In this document: piece by piece, positions 1 through 8,954 of the stretch
Numbering within the stretch: position 1 is the first letter of the stretch
How the letters are laid out: the number at the start of each line of letters is the position of its first letter
Assembly: GCF_037975235.1 (NCBI RefSeq)
Contig: NZ_CP150241.1
Coordinates: 2,418,001-2,482,000 of the forward strand
Length of the DNA: 64,000 nucleotides
Direction of reading: 5' to 3'
Source: Paenibacillus sp. FSL R5-0341
GTDB lineage: Bacteria; Bacillota; Bacilli; Paenibacillales; Paenibacillaceae
Program-made: the position numbers and the translations under genes
Notes under the pieces: generated by a model
Database searches by the model: none
What the model saw: only the letters and a program-made list of their open reading frames with translations
What the model was told of the DNA's origin: nothing

Positions 1-180
1 CTGTTACCAATACCAGCACTGGACGGAAGCCGTCTGGTATTTTTGGGAATCGAAGCGCTGCGCGGCAGACCTGTTGATCCAAACCGCGAAGGCATGGTGC
101 ATTTCATTGGATTTGCGATGCTGTTTGTATTGATGCTGGCAGTAACTTACAATGATATATTACGTTTAATTAACGGATAA
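1..180 (+). CDS. rseP: Site-2 intramembrane metalloprotease RseP/RasP, 3' end only
   Basis: Only the last 59 residues are in the window; the 5' part lies upstream. The visible piece opens with [14 protein letters not shown], the third conserved motif of site-2 proteases, whose Asp is a zinc ligand. A final hydrophobic segment (about residues 35-52 of the visible part) precedes the C-terminus DILRLING. The family cleaves anti-sigma factors and remnant signal peptides inside the membrane. It sits directly before proS and polC, as rasP does in B. subtilis, which supports the call. The gap to proS is 62 bases with no clear terminator, so the two are probably cotranscribed. Confidence 0.93.
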   Translation: MLPIPALDGSRLVFLGIEALRGRPVDPNREGMVHFIGFAMLFVLMLAVTYNDILRLING

Positions 181-242
181 TTACGGTTGGACTACGCTCT
201 GGACTTTCAGAGATAGTCGTTATGGGAGGACGCTGGAGTCTT

Positions 243-1697
243 ATGTCAAAGGAAAATGATAAACAGTTCGTGACTGAAATCACACCACAGGGTGAGGATT
301 TCTCACGCTGGTATATTGATGTTATCAAAAAAGCTGATCTCATGGACTATGCACCCGTACGCGGTTGTATTGTGTTCAAACCAGACGGTTTTGAGATCTG
401 GGAACACATCAAGGATGAGTTGGATCGTCGTTTCCGGGAAACCGGTCATCGCAATGCATATTTCCCGATGTTCATTCCTGAGAGCTTCTTTCAAAAGGAA
501 AAAGAGCACGTGGAAGGCTTTAACCCTGAATTACCGTGGGTTACAGAAGCTGGGGGAGAGAAGCTGGAAGAACGTCTGGCAATCCGTCCTACATCCGAGA
601 CGATTATTGGTCACATGTATTCCAAGTGGATTCAGTCTTATCGGGATCTTCCGGTACTGATCAACCAGTGGGCCAACGTAGTTCGTTGGGAAAAAAGAAC
701 GTTGCCGTTCCTTCGCACAAGTGAATTCCTGTGGCAGGAAGGTCACACTGCGCATGAGACAGAAGAAGAAGCACGTGAAGAAACGATGAAAATGCTGGAG
801 ATTTATCGTGAAGTGGTTGAGGAGTATTTGGCTATTCCTGTAATTGTAGGTCAGAAAACCAAATCCGAGAAATTTGCGGGTGCGGTGGATACGTACTCAA
901 TCGAAGCCATGATGAAGGATGGACGTGCTGTACAAGCAGGTACATCACACTACATGGGAACGAACTTTGCAAAAGCATTTGAAATCCAGTATCTTAGCCG
1001 GAACAATGTCCTGGAACTGGCTTACACCACCTCATGGGGAGTAAGCACACGGTTGATTGGTGCATTGATTATGGTTCACGGAGATGACCGTGGTCTCGTA
1101 CTTCCTCCTAAAGTAGCACCTACGCAAGTGGTCATGATTCCAATTGGACCTCCGAAAACACGTGATGCTGTTGTGGGACGCGCAGATGAGTTGTTCACTG
1201 AGTTGAAAAAAGCTGGAGTTCGTGTGAAAATGGATGATCGCAGCGATGTTCGCCCAGGTTGGAAATTCAATGAATACGAGATGCGCGGTGTTCCGATTCG
1301 TCTGGAGATTGGTCCACGTGATATGGAAAATGGCGTTTGTGTGCTCGTATCACGCATCACAGGTGAGAAAAAAGTGGTAGAACAAGCGAACCTGGTAGAA
1401 GAAATCCAGTCTATGCTGACACAGATCCAGGTAGATATGCTGGAACGTGCCCGCACATTTATGTCGGATAACTTCTATTCCGTGGATACACTGGATGAAA
1501 TGAAAGAACAGATGGAAAATAAACGCGGGTTTACACTGGCTGGATGGTGTGGTTCAGAAGCTTGCGAAGATAAAGTAAGAGAAGTTACAGGTGCAACAAG
1601 CCGGAACATTCCGTTCCAGCCTGCGGAAGAAAAGCATACGTGCCTAGCTTGTGGTGAACAGGCAGAACACACGGTTGTGTTTGCAAGAGCGTATTAA
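243..1697 (+). CDS. proS: Prolyl-tRNA synthetase, eukaryote/archaea type
   Basis: Charges tRNA-Pro with proline in the cytosol. The 484-residue protein has the class II core: RPTSETIIGHMY near residue 118 and the FLRTSEFLWQEGH motif near 158. It lacks the roughly 180-residue editing insertion of bacterial-type ProRS (B. subtilis ProS is about 564 residues). The C-terminus carries a four-Cys zinc-type domain (CGSEACE, then CLACGE), as in archaeal and eukaryotic enzymes. I chose ATG 243 because GGAGGA lies 13 bases upstream; an in-frame ATG at 222 would add seven residues with no ribosome site. Its place between rseP and polC is that of bacterial-type proS in B. subtilis, so the type has been swapped at a conserved locus. 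Confidence 0.95.
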   Translation: MSKENDKQFVTEITPQGEDFSRWYIDVIKKADLMDYAPVRGCIVFKPDGFEIWEHIKDELDRRFRETGHRNAYFPMFIPESFFQKEKEHVEGFNPELPWVTEAGGEKLEERLAIRPTSETIIGHMYSKWIQSYRDLPVLINQWANVVRWEKRTLPFLRTSEFLWQEGHTAHETEEEAREETMKMLEIYREVVEEYLAIPVIVGQKTKSEKFAGAVDTYSIEAMMKDGRAVQAGTSHYMGTNFAKAFEIQYLSRNNVLELAYTTSWGVSTRLIGALIMVHGDDRGLVLPPKVAPTQVVMIPIGPPKTRDAVVGRADELFTELKKAGVRVKMDDRSDVRPGWKFNEYEMRGVPIRLEIGPRDMENGVCVLVSRITGEKKVVEQANLVEEIQSMLTQIQVDMLERARTFMSDNFYSVDTLDEMKEQMENKRGFTLAGWCGSEACEDKVREVTGATSRNIPFQPAEEKHTCLACGEQAEHTVVFARAY

Positions 1698-1765
1698 GTC
1701 AGGATAACCTGGCTATATACTTTGAACTAAACATTTACATGAGAACGTAGAGAACAGAAATAGCC

Positions 1766-1874
1766 TGAAGAAGCGGAGCGTTCGCCTTTATCCCCGGATT
1801 TTCCCCTTTGTAAAAGGGAATCAAAAAATCTGGGGATAACAGCGATCGGAAGGTTGTTCTGTTATCGGAGTGGT
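1766..1874 (+). repeat. Dispersed palindromic intergenic element, copy 1
   Basis: Imperfect palindrome between proS and polC. The arms TATCCCCGGATTTT (1789-1802) and its near complement (1823-1838) enclose an inner hairpin. The conserved flanks are GAAGCGGAGCGTTCGCC on the left and AACAGCGATC on the right. A second copy with the same flanks in the same orientation lies at 50463-50572. The arms differ between the copies by paired changes that keep the stem. There is no open reading frame and no transposase; it resembles a non-autonomous or structural repeat family. The rest of the 344-base proS-polC gap holds a TATAAT at 1903-1908 without a convincing -35. Confidence 0.75.
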
Positions 1875-2041
1875 AAGTGTAAATATCTTTTTGTTCAATT
1901 TATATAATGGCACGTACGGACTGTAAGGGTAATGAATGGAGAGCTTCTGTCGGATAAAATGAGTCGGTGCGAGTTCGGATCGGTGACATTTTTGAATGCA
2001 GGGGCTTTTCATGTTTTAAAGGGGGTACAAGGAGGAACACG

Positions 2042-5000
2042 ATGAGCGGATTCGAGGAGAAGAGAAAACGGTTTGAGTTGTTGATGAAGCAGGCAGAGCT
2101 ACCGGCTGGTCTGTTAGAGCCCTATTTTTTGGATGGATGGATTGAACAAGTAGAGACCAATCGGAGTAATCGGGAGTGGAATATTCTAATTGCGAAGGAT
2201 ACGTTGGTACCCGCTCCAATCTATCGCACTTTTTGTCTGCATATTCAGGAGAAGATGAATCACATCGCCAAAATTTCATTTGGCTTCAAATATACGGACA
2301 AGGTACAGAATGGCGATATCGTCAGTGAATATTGGAATCTGTTTCTGGAGTGGGTTACCCGTGAGATTCCATCTGTAAATGGTTGGATGAACCGGACAAC
2401 TTTTGAATGTGAAGAGGATCTCCTACAACTGACAATGAGTGATGCAACGTCGATGGAATTGGCTCGTAAGAAACAGATTGATCAGGCTATTACGAAATTC
2501 TATGACAAGTATTTTCATTTACCGCTCCGCATCAAGATGCAAGTGGGCGAAGTGGCCAACAATAAAGAGGCGATGGAGCAGTTCCAGGCCAAAAAACGTG
2601 TTGAGGAACTTGAGGTCATCGAGAAGATGATGAGTGAAGTCGACACAGAAATCCCGGTCGATGAGGAACAGGGCGATGTGCGTTTGCAAATGGGTTATGA
2701 TATCAAGGAGCCGGCAGTGCCTATGCAGGAGATCCAGGATGAAGAGAAAAAGGTTACGCTTCAAGGTTCGGTGTTTGGTCTGGATCGTAAAGAACTGCGA
2801 AACGGAAATACACTGTTTACATTCTATCTAACTGACTTCACGGACTCCATGCAAATGAAGATGTTTGCCAAAACAAAAGAGGATGTTAAAATTCTCAGTT
2901 TGCTGGCTAACGGTAAATGGGTAAAAGTGCGTGGCCGTGTAGAATATGACCGGTTTATGCAAATTCCTGAACTCGCCATGATTCCTTCGGATCTGATTGA
3001 AGTCAAAGCACCGCCATCTCGCAAAGACAATGCACCAGAGAAACGGGTGGAGTTCCATTTGCACTCTACGATGAGTACGATGGATGCTGTAACTTCGATC
3101 GACAAATATGTGAAAATGGCAGCTGAGTGGGGACATAAGGCGATTGCTGTCAGTGATCATGGTGGTGTACAGGTATATCCCGAGGCTTCCAAGGCTGCTA
3201 AGAAAAACGGGATTAAAATGATCTACGGCCTTGAGGCCAATGTGGTGAATGACTCCGTTGCGGTCGTCATGGCTCCACAGCCGTTGGATCTCCAAACAGC
3301 GACATACATCGTATTTGATATCGAGACCACGGGTTTGTCGGTAACACAGAATAAAATCATTGAGATTGCAGCAGTGAAGATGCAAGAAGGTAAAGAAATC
3401 GACCGTTTTGCGACGTTTGTTAATCCGCATGAACGCATTCCCTACAACATTCAGCAATTGACTAATATTAATGATGACATGGTGAAAGACGCACCTGAGC
3501 TGGAGCCTGTTATCCGTGATTTTGTGCAGTTTGCTGGTGATGGTGTACTTGTTGCGCATAATGCACGTTTTGATATGGGCTTTATCCAAGCTTCCCTGAA
3601 ACAAATTGGATTGCCTGAGCTACCTAACCCTGTCCTTGACACGTTGGAACTGGCGCGATTGTTATTTCCAAAAAATAAAAACCACCGTCTGAATACGATG
3701 GCGGATAAATATAAGGTCGGACTCGAAAGCCATCACCGGGCCATTGATGATACGGTTGCACTCGCAGGTATACTGATCGGATTATTAAATGATGCTGCCC
3801 AGATGAAAGGATTGACGAGACTCGATCGCTTGAACGATTATGTCGGTGTCGACTTGTCGAATACAAGACCTTTCCATTGCGGAATCTACGCACTGAATGA
3901 TATCGGCAAGAAAAACCTATATAAACTGGTATCTCTCTCTCATACGGAACATTTCAAGCGGGTACCGTGCATTCCCAAATCGAAACTGATCAATTTGCGT
4001 GAAGGCCTCGTTATTATATCGGGTTGTGAAAAAGGTGAATTCTTCGAAGCGGTGCTTAACAAGTCGCTTGAAGAAGCGGAAGAGATCGCCGAGTTCTATG
4101 ACATACTGGAAATCCAACCACTTACAATGTATATGCATCTGGTGGATAAAGGTTTGGTGGCTACTCCTGAAGAGATCAAGACAGCAATCCGTAAAGTCAT
4201 TGATATCGGGACGAAGCTGTCTAAACCAGTTATTGCCACAGGTAATGTTCATTACTTGGAACCTCGGGACAAACTATATCGGGATATCACCATTCACGGA
4301 ATTACAGGATTTAGTCCACTGAAGGATCAACGTAAACCGGATGCACATCTTAGAACGACAGAGGAAATGCTGGAAGAGTTCAAGTTCCTAGGTCAAGACA
4401 AAGCTTACGAAGTCGTCGTTACCAATACAATTGAATTGTCTGACCGATTTGAGGAAATTAAGTTGTTCCCGGACAAACTGTTTACTCCGATTCTGGAGGG
4501 TGCGGACGATGAAATCCGTAATACTTGCTATGACACAGCCAAGTCTATCTATGGCGAGGAATTACCGGAAGTGATCGTGGCACGACTGGAGAAAGAACTG
4601 ATACCAATTATTAAATACGGTTTCTCTGCCAACTATCTGATCTCGGAACGATTGGTTAAAAAATCGAATCAGGATGGGTATCTCGTAGGTTCGCGGGGAT
4701 CGGTTGGTTCCTCTGTTGTTGCTACATTCCTGGGTATATCCGAAGTTAATCCATTGCCTGCTCATTATATTTGTGTGAATTCGGAATGCAAACACAGCGA
4801 GTGGTTCTTGGATGGTAGTGTTCGGAGTGGATTTGACCTTCCCGAGAAAGAATGTCCGGATTGTGGTAATACACTTAAAGGAGAAGGCCAAGATATCCCG
4901 TTTGAGACTTTCCTTGGATTCAAAGGAGATAAAGTTCCCGATATTGACTTGAACTTCTCGGGTGATTATCAGCCTCATGCTCATAACTATACGAAAGTAT

Positions 5001-6361
5001 TGTTTAGTGAAAAGAGCGTTTTCCGTGCGGGGACCATTGGTACGGTGGCTGAGAAAACCGCATTTGGTTTTGCCAAAAAGTATGAAGAAGAACATCACAA
5101 GAAATGGCGCGGAGCTGAGTTGAATCGTTTGGCTTCTGGGTGCACTGGGGTGAAACGGAGTACTGGACAGCATCCCGGCGGTATTGTCGTTGTGCCTGAT
5201 TATATTGAGGTCGAAGACGTTACACCTGTTCAGTTCCCAGCTGATGACGTTAATGCGGAGTGGAAAACAACACACTTTGATTATCATGCTTTTGAAGAAA
5301 ACTTGCTGAAACTTGATATTCTGGGGCACGATGATCCGACTATGATGCGGATGCTACAGGATTTGACAGGAATTGACCCGACGACCATTCCGATGAATGA
5401 TCCCAAAGTCATGAGTATGTTTAACTCAACCGAAGCTTTGGGCGTTACACCGGAACAGATTCGGTCACCAGTAGCAACATTTGGCGTGCCGGAGATGGGA
5501 ACGAAGTTCGTACGTCAAATGCTTGTCGAATCCCAGCCGACGTCTTTTGCCGATTTACTGCAAATTTCCGGTTTGTCCCATGGTACAGGGGTATGGCTTG
5601 GAAACGCTCAGGATTTGATTAAAAACGGAACATGCAACATTAAGACGGTAATCGGTTGTCGGGATGACATCATGTTGTTCCTGATCTATAAAACGGGAAT
5701 GGACGCAAGTCTGGCCTTTAAGATTACTGAGAGTGTTCGTAAGGGACGTGGTTTGCCACAGGAATGGATTGACGAGATGAAGAATTGTAAAGTGCCTCAA
5801 TGGTACATTGATTCTTGTCTCAAAATCCAGTACATGTTCCCGAAGGCTCACGCGGCCGCTTATGTTATTTCGGCAGTACGTACAGCATTCTTCAAGCTAT
5901 ATCATCCGATTGAATATTACGCTACCTACTTTACGGTTCGGGCGGATGAGATCGATATCGAACTGATGTGTCAGGGATATGACGCAATTTACCGAAAAAT
6001 TACGGAGATCGAGCAATTAGGTTTCCAGGCACCGCCGAAAGAGAAAAACATGCTACCTGTCCTTGAAATGGGTCTGGAAATGGCAGCACGCGGATTCTCG
6101 CTGAAACCTATTGACTTATATCGTTCGGAAGCGACGAAGTTCATCGTTGACGGAAAAACACTAATCCCTCCATTTTCAGCTTTGGCAGGAATTGGGGATA
6201 ATGCTGCTCGCAATATTGCTGCAGCTAGAGATCATGGTGAATTCCTGTCGGTGGAAGATTTCCAGCAGAAATCGAAAGCGAGTAAGACAATTGTTGAACT
6301 CCTGTCGAATATGGGATGTTTCCGAGGCTTGCCAGAGAGCAACCAGCTTTCCTTGTTCTAG
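2042..6361 (+). CDS. polC: DNA polymerase III alpha subunit, PolC type
   Basis: Main replicative polymerase of low-GC Gram-positives, with built-in 3'-5' proofreading. At 1439 residues it matches the family length. In order: N-terminal and OB-fold regions (to about 330), the first PHP piece with EFHLHSTMSTMD near 336, the DEDDh exonuclease opening VFDIETTGL near 423 (to about 590), a Cys4 zinc site around 910-945 (CVNSEC, CPDC), the catalytic PDIDLNFSGD near 965, QHPGG near 1042 and a helix-hairpin-helix near 1376. ATG 2042 follows AAGGAGG at ideal spacing; an upstream in-frame ATG at 1967 adds 25 unlikely residues. It follows proS as in B. subtilis. Confidence 0.98.
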   Translation: MSGFEEKRKRFELLMKQAELPAGLLEPYFLDGWIEQVETNRSNREWNILIAKDTLVPAPIYRTFCLHIQEKMNHIAKISFGFKYTDKVQNGDIVSEYWNLFLEWVTREIPSVNGWMNRTTFECEEDLLQLTMSDATSMELARKKQIDQAITKFYDKYFHLPLRIKMQVGEVANNKEAMEQFQAKKRVEELEVIEKMMSEVDTEIPVDEEQGDVRLQMGYDIKEPAVPMQEIQDEEKKVTLQGSVFGLDRKELRNGNTLFTFYLTDFTDSMQMKMFAKTKEDVKILSLLANGKWVKVRGRVEYDRFMQIPELAMIPSDLIEVKAPPSRKDNAPEKRVEFHLHSTMSTMDAVTSIDKYVKMAAEWGHKAIAVSDHGGVQVYPEASKAAKKNGIKMIYGLEANVVNDSVAVVMAPQPLDLQTATYIVFDIETTGLSVTQNKIIEIAAVKMQEGKEIDRFATFVNPHERIPYNIQQLTNINDDMVKDAPELEPVIRDFVQFAGDGVLVAHNARFDMGFIQASLKQIGLPELPNPVLDTLELARLLFPKNKNHRLNTMADKYKVGLESHHRAIDDTVALAGILIGLLNDAAQMKGLTRLDRLNDYVGVDLSNTRPFHCGIYALNDIGKKNLYKLVSLSHTEHFKRVPCIPKSKLINLREGLVIISGCEKGEFFEAVLNKSLEEAEEIAEFYDILEIQPLTMYMHLVDKGLVATPEEIKTAIRKVIDIGTKLSKPVIATGNVHYLEPRDKLYRDITIHGITGFSPLKDQRKPDAHLRTTEEMLEEFKFLGQDKAYEVVVTNTIELSDRFEEIKLFPDKLFTPILEGADDEIRNTCYDTAKSIYGEELPEVIVARLEKELIPIIKYGFSANYLISERLVKKSNQDGYLVGSRGSVGSSVVATFLGISEVNPLPAHYICVNSECKHSEWFLDGSVRSGFDLPEKECPDCGNTLKGEGQDIPFETFLGFKGDKVPDIDLNFSGDYQPHAHNYTKVLFSEKSVFRAGTIGTVAEKTAFGFAKKYEEEHHKKWRGAELNRLASGCTGVKRSTGQHPGGIVVVPDYIEVEDVTPVQFPADDVNAEWKTTHFDYHAFEENLLKLDILGHDDPTMMRMLQDLTGIDPTTIPMNDPKVMSMFNSTEALGVTPEQIRSPVATFGVPEMGTKFVRQMLVESQPTSFADLLQISGLSHGTGVWLGNAQDLIKNGTCNIKTVIGCRDDIMLFLIYKTGMDASLAFKITESVRKGRGLPQEWIDEMKNCKVPQWYIDSCLKIQYMFPKAHAAAYVISAVRTAFFKLYHPIEYYATYFTVRADEIDIELMCQGYDAIYRKITEIEQLGFQAPPKEKNMLPVLEMGLEMAARGFSLKPIDLYRSEATKFIVDGKTLIPPFSALAGIGDNAARNIAAARDHGEFLSVEDFQQKSKASKTIVELLSNMGCFRGLPESNQLSLF

Positions 6362-6449
6362 GATCAGATTTGAATTCGGGAACAGGCATTAATCGGGGAT
6401 ACGTAATTTTTTCTTCATTAGTAAGTAATCTGCCTGAATGATCGCTTAC

Positions 6450-6478
6450 TTGTCACTATTACCAGACTATGTTATAAT
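6450..6478 (+). promoter_or_regulatory. Sigma-A promoter of the rimP-nusA-infB operon
   Basis: TTGTCA (6450-6455) and a perfect TATAAT (6473-6478) are separated by 17 bases. The start of transcription would fall near 6485, giving a leader of about 135 bases that contains the hairpin at 6510-6533. Confidence 0.8.
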
Positions 6479-6509
6479 TTTTGAAGTGAACGAGATAGTA
6501 CGAATTTCT

Positions 6510-6533
6510 AAAGAGTGGGGAAACCCACTCTTT
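6510..6533 (+). promoter_or_regulatory. Perfect 10-bp hairpin with GAAA loop in the rimP leader
   Basis: AAAGAGTGGG and CCCACTCTTT form an uninterrupted stem closed by a GAAA tetraloop. It is terminator-like but followed only by a broken T run (TTTAGTCTTT), so it may act as an attenuator, a protein-binding hairpin or a stability element in the operon leader. Confidence 0.7.
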
Positions 6534-6618
6534 AGTCTTTGGTATACAAGAATCTTGGGTATTTAATAATCTGCCAGTGCTATTTTGCTGGTGTAACCTA
6601 AGTTGGAGGTTATTGGTT

Positions 6619-7080
6619 TTGAGCACAACGAACATTAAATCTACCGTGGAAGAAATGATCCAACCCTACTTGAACGAACAAGGCTTCGAGCTGGTTGACA
6701 TCGAATACGTCAAAGAAGGCAGCAACTGGTTTTTACGGGTGTATGTCGACAAAGAGGGTGGCATCGACATCGACGATTGCGTCTTGATCAGCGAAAAGCT
6801 GAGCGCCAAGCTGGATGAGAACGATCCGATTCCAACCATCTATTTCCTTGAAGTGTCTTCTCCCGGTGCGGAGCGTCCATTGAAAAAACCTGAGGACGTT
6901 ACCAAAGCCGTAGGCAAAAATGTTTTTGTAACAACCTACGAGCCGGTGAACGGATTGAAGGAATTTGAAGGTAAGCTGTTATCCTTTGATGACGGGGAAC
7001 TCGTGATCGAAGCAGGTAAGAAACAGCATGCTATTTCTTATGATAAGGTTGCCAGTGCGCGCCTAGCTATTTTGTTTTAA
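6619..7080 (+). CDS. rimP: Ribosome maturation factor RimP
   Basis: Needed for late assembly of the 30S subunit. The 153-residue protein has the typical N-terminal half ([20 protein letters not shown], near residue 23) with the acidic [14 protein letters not shown] segment, followed by [13 protein letters not shown] and a C-terminal SH3-like domain. TTG 6619 lies nine bases after GGAGG and gives the usual family length; an upstream ATG at 6577 would add 14 Cys/Trp-rich residues across the ribosome site. It is the first gene of the conserved rimP-nusA-rnpM-ylxQ-infB operon (ylxS in B. subtilis). Confidence 0.96.
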   Translation: MSTTNIKSTVEEMIQPYLNEQGFELVDIEYVKEGSNWFLRVYVDKEGGIDIDDCVLISEKLSAKLDENDPIPTIYFLEVSSPGAERPLKKPEDVTKAVGKNVFVTTYEPVNGLKEFEGKLLSFDDGELVIEAGKKQHAISYDKVASARLAILF

Positions 7081-7112
7081 GTGCCTTGTTCACTTTATTA
7101 ATGAAAAAGACA

Positions 7113-7176
7113 CATCTCACGATAACGGCAAGGTGCTCATGAGTTCAGAGCCTTTCGCCGTTTTACGTATGAGATG
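7113..7176 (+). promoter_or_regulatory. Long bulged hairpin between rimP and nusA
   Basis: CATCTCA...AACGGC pairs with GCCGTTTT...TGAGATG across 64 bases, and inside it AAGG faces CCTT. There is no T run after it. It lies in the only sizeable gap (123 bases) of this otherwise compact operon and ends about 28 bases before the nusA start, so it could influence nusA expression or mark an RNase site. Confidence 0.6.
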
Positions 7177-7203
7177 CCATGTTTGAAAGGGGGATCAACA
7201 TTC

Positions 7204-8301
7204 ATGAGTATGGATTTTATTGAAGCAATGAATGAATTGGAACGGGAAAAAGGGATCAGCAAGGATGTGCTGTTTGAAGCGATCGAGGCTGCACTAATTT
7301 CCAGCTACAAGCGGAATTTCAACACGGCCCAGAATGTGCGTGTTGACATGAACCGTAATACGGGAGTTATTCGGGTGTATGCCCGTAAATTGATCGTGGA
7401 AGAAGTCCTGGATTCACGTACCGAAATTTCATTGCCTGCTGCACGAGAAATCAACCCACACTTCCAGCTGGAAGATATTGCGGAGATTGAAGTTACGCCG
7501 CGTGATTTCGGACGTATCGCCGCACAGACTGCCAAACAGGTAGTGACCCAGCGGATTCGTGAAGCCGAACGCGGCCTGATCTACAACGCTTTCGTAGATA
7601 AGGAAGAAGATATCGTTACGGGAGTGGTGCAGCGTCAGGATTTGCGCAATATCTACATCGATCTGGGCAAAATCGAAGCGGCTTTACCGCTGACCGAATT
7701 GATGCCGAACGAGAAGTTTGTTCATGGTGACCGTATTAAAGCGTATATCACCAAGGTCGAGAATACGACCAAAGGGCCGCAAATCATTTTGTCCCGTACC
7801 CATCCGGGCCTCTTGAAACGTCTCTTTGAACTGGAAGTGCCTGAGATCTTTGACGGTGTAGTTGAGATTCGCTCCGTCGCTCGCGAAGCAGGGTTCCGCT
7901 CCAAGATTGCCGTACATTCCCGCAACGAGGAAGTTGATCCAGTTGGATCTTGTGTAGGTCCTAAGGGAATGCGCGTGCAGACCATTGTGGGTGAGCTGCG
8001 CGGTGAAAAAATCGACATCGTTCGTTTCTCCGATCAGGTAGACGAATATGTAGCTAATGCACTGAGTCCTTCCAAAGTATTGGAAGTTCATGTATTTGAG
8101 GAAGAAAAGATGGCTCGGGTTATCGTTCCGGACTATCAACTTTCGCTCGCTATTGGTATTAAAGGCCAAAATGCCAGATTGGCAGCCAAATTGACCGGCT
8201 GGAAAATCGACATTAAGAGCGAGAGCCAGGCGGAACAGGAATTCGGCAGAGAAAAAGATTCTTCTTCTGAAATGCATCAGGATTCCGTCTCCGTCGACTA
8301 A
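7204..8301 (+). CDS. nusA: Transcription elongation/termination factor NusA
   Basis: Binds RNA polymerase and nascent RNA to modulate pausing and termination. It has 365 residues: an N-terminal polymerase-binding domain (FIEAMNELEREKGISK), an S1 domain at about 134-200, KH1 around 230-290 (GPKGMRVQTIVGELRGEKID) and KH2 near 316-345 (IGIKGQNARLAAKLTG). The acidic C-terminal repeats of E. coli NusA are absent, as is normal in Firmicutes. ATG 7204 follows AAAGGGGG by ten bases; ATG 7210 is a possible alternative. It is the second gene of the operon and is followed after 25 bases by rnpM. Confidence 0.98.
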   Translation: MSMDFIEAMNELEREKGISKDVLFEAIEAALISSYKRNFNTAQNVRVDMNRNTGVIRVYARKLIVEEVLDSRTEISLPAAREINPHFQLEDIAEIEVTPRDFGRIAAQTAKQVVTQRIREAERGLIYNAFVDKEEDIVTGVVQRQDLRNIYIDLGKIEAALPLTELMPNEKFVHGDRIKAYITKVENTTKGPQIILSRTHPGLLKRLFELEVPEIFDGVVEIRSVAREAGFRSKIAVHSRNEEVDPVGSCVGPKGMRVQTIVGELRGEKIDIVRFSDQVDEYVANALSPSKVLEVHVFEEEKMARVIVPDYQLSLAIGIKGQNARLAAKLTGWKIDIKSESQAEQEFGREKDSSSEMHQDSVSVD

Positions 8302-8326
8302 AGTAAAGTACGGGGGGCGCTGACGT

Positions 8327-8632
8327 ATGAAACCAAAAAAAGTGCCGCTGCGCAAATGTGTGGCATGCCAAGAAATGATGCCCAAAAAGCAGCTGATCCG
8401 CATCGTTAAAACGCCAGAGGATGAAGTGCTGATCGATTTGACTGGCAAAAAATCCGGACGTGGTGCCTATTTATGCGGCAAAGAGTCCTGTTTTAAACTC
8501 GCACTCAAAAACCGGGCTTTGGATCGGGCGTTAAAAGGCAAAGTTTCACCTGAAATTTACGAGCAATTAGCAGCTGACTTCATTGCGGTTGAGGATGAAT
8601 TCAAAGCAGCACAGGAGCGTGAACATGACTAA
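8327..8632 (+). CDS. rnpM: RNase P modulator RnpM (YlxR)
   Basis: Small YlxR-family RNA-binding protein of 101 residues; the B. subtilis member has been described as a modulator of RNase P. The family signatures are visible: RKCVACQEMMPKKQLIRIV near the N-terminus, the conserved GRGAYLCG at about residues 46-53, and a following Cys (ESCF). The usual place between nusA and ylxQ confirms it. The start ATG 8327 has GGGGGCGCTGACGT before it. Its 3' end overlaps the start of ylxQ by eight bases, indicating coupled translation. Confidence 0.95.
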   Translation: MKPKKVPLRKCVACQEMMPKKQLIRIVKTPEDEVLIDLTGKKSGRGAYLCGKESCFKLALKNRALDRALKGKVSPEIYEQLAADFIAVEDEFKAAQEREHD

Positions 8633-8954
8633 TATTAAAACGCTGTCTTATCTGGGACTCTCTATGCGTGCAGGTAAACTTGTAACAGGTGAAGAAATTG
8701 TACTTAAAGCGATCCGTTCTTCCGAAGCTAAAATGGTTATTGTTGCGGGTGACGCCTCAGCCAATACACAAAAGAAATTTCGCGATAAATGTGGAACTTA
8801 TAAGGTTCCTCTGTTAATCGGATTTGACCGGGATAGTCTGGGTTCAAGTATCGGTAAAGACACGCGTGTTGTTCTTGCAGTAACGGATCGAGGGTTTGCA
8901 AAAATGATCTCCAAGCAAGTCGGTATAATGTCGGAGGTGGAGTATATTGAGTAA
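8625..8954 (+). CDS. ylxQ: L7Ae-family ribosomal/K-turn binding protein YlxQ
   Basis: A 109-residue protein of the L7Ae/L30e/S12e fold, a family that binds kink-turn RNA. Visible features are [20 protein letters not shown] at the N-terminus and [15 protein letters not shown], the nucleotide-contacting loop region. ATG 8625 lies inside the end of rnpM and after an AGGAG ribosome site, and the 3' end overlaps infB by eight bases, so three consecutive genes are translationally linked. Its exact cellular RNA target is not established by the sequence. Confidence 0.94.
   Translation: MTNIKTLSYLGLSMRAGKLVTGEEIVLKAIRSSEAKMVIVAGDASANTQKKFRDKCGTYKVPLLIGFDRDSLGSSIGKDTRVVLAVTDRGFAKMISKQVGIMSEVEYIE

Noticed and set aside
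4562-5329. 255-codon open frame on the minus strand inside polC
   Set aside because: Antisense shadow of the conserved polymerase domain; no ribosome site and no recognisable motifs.
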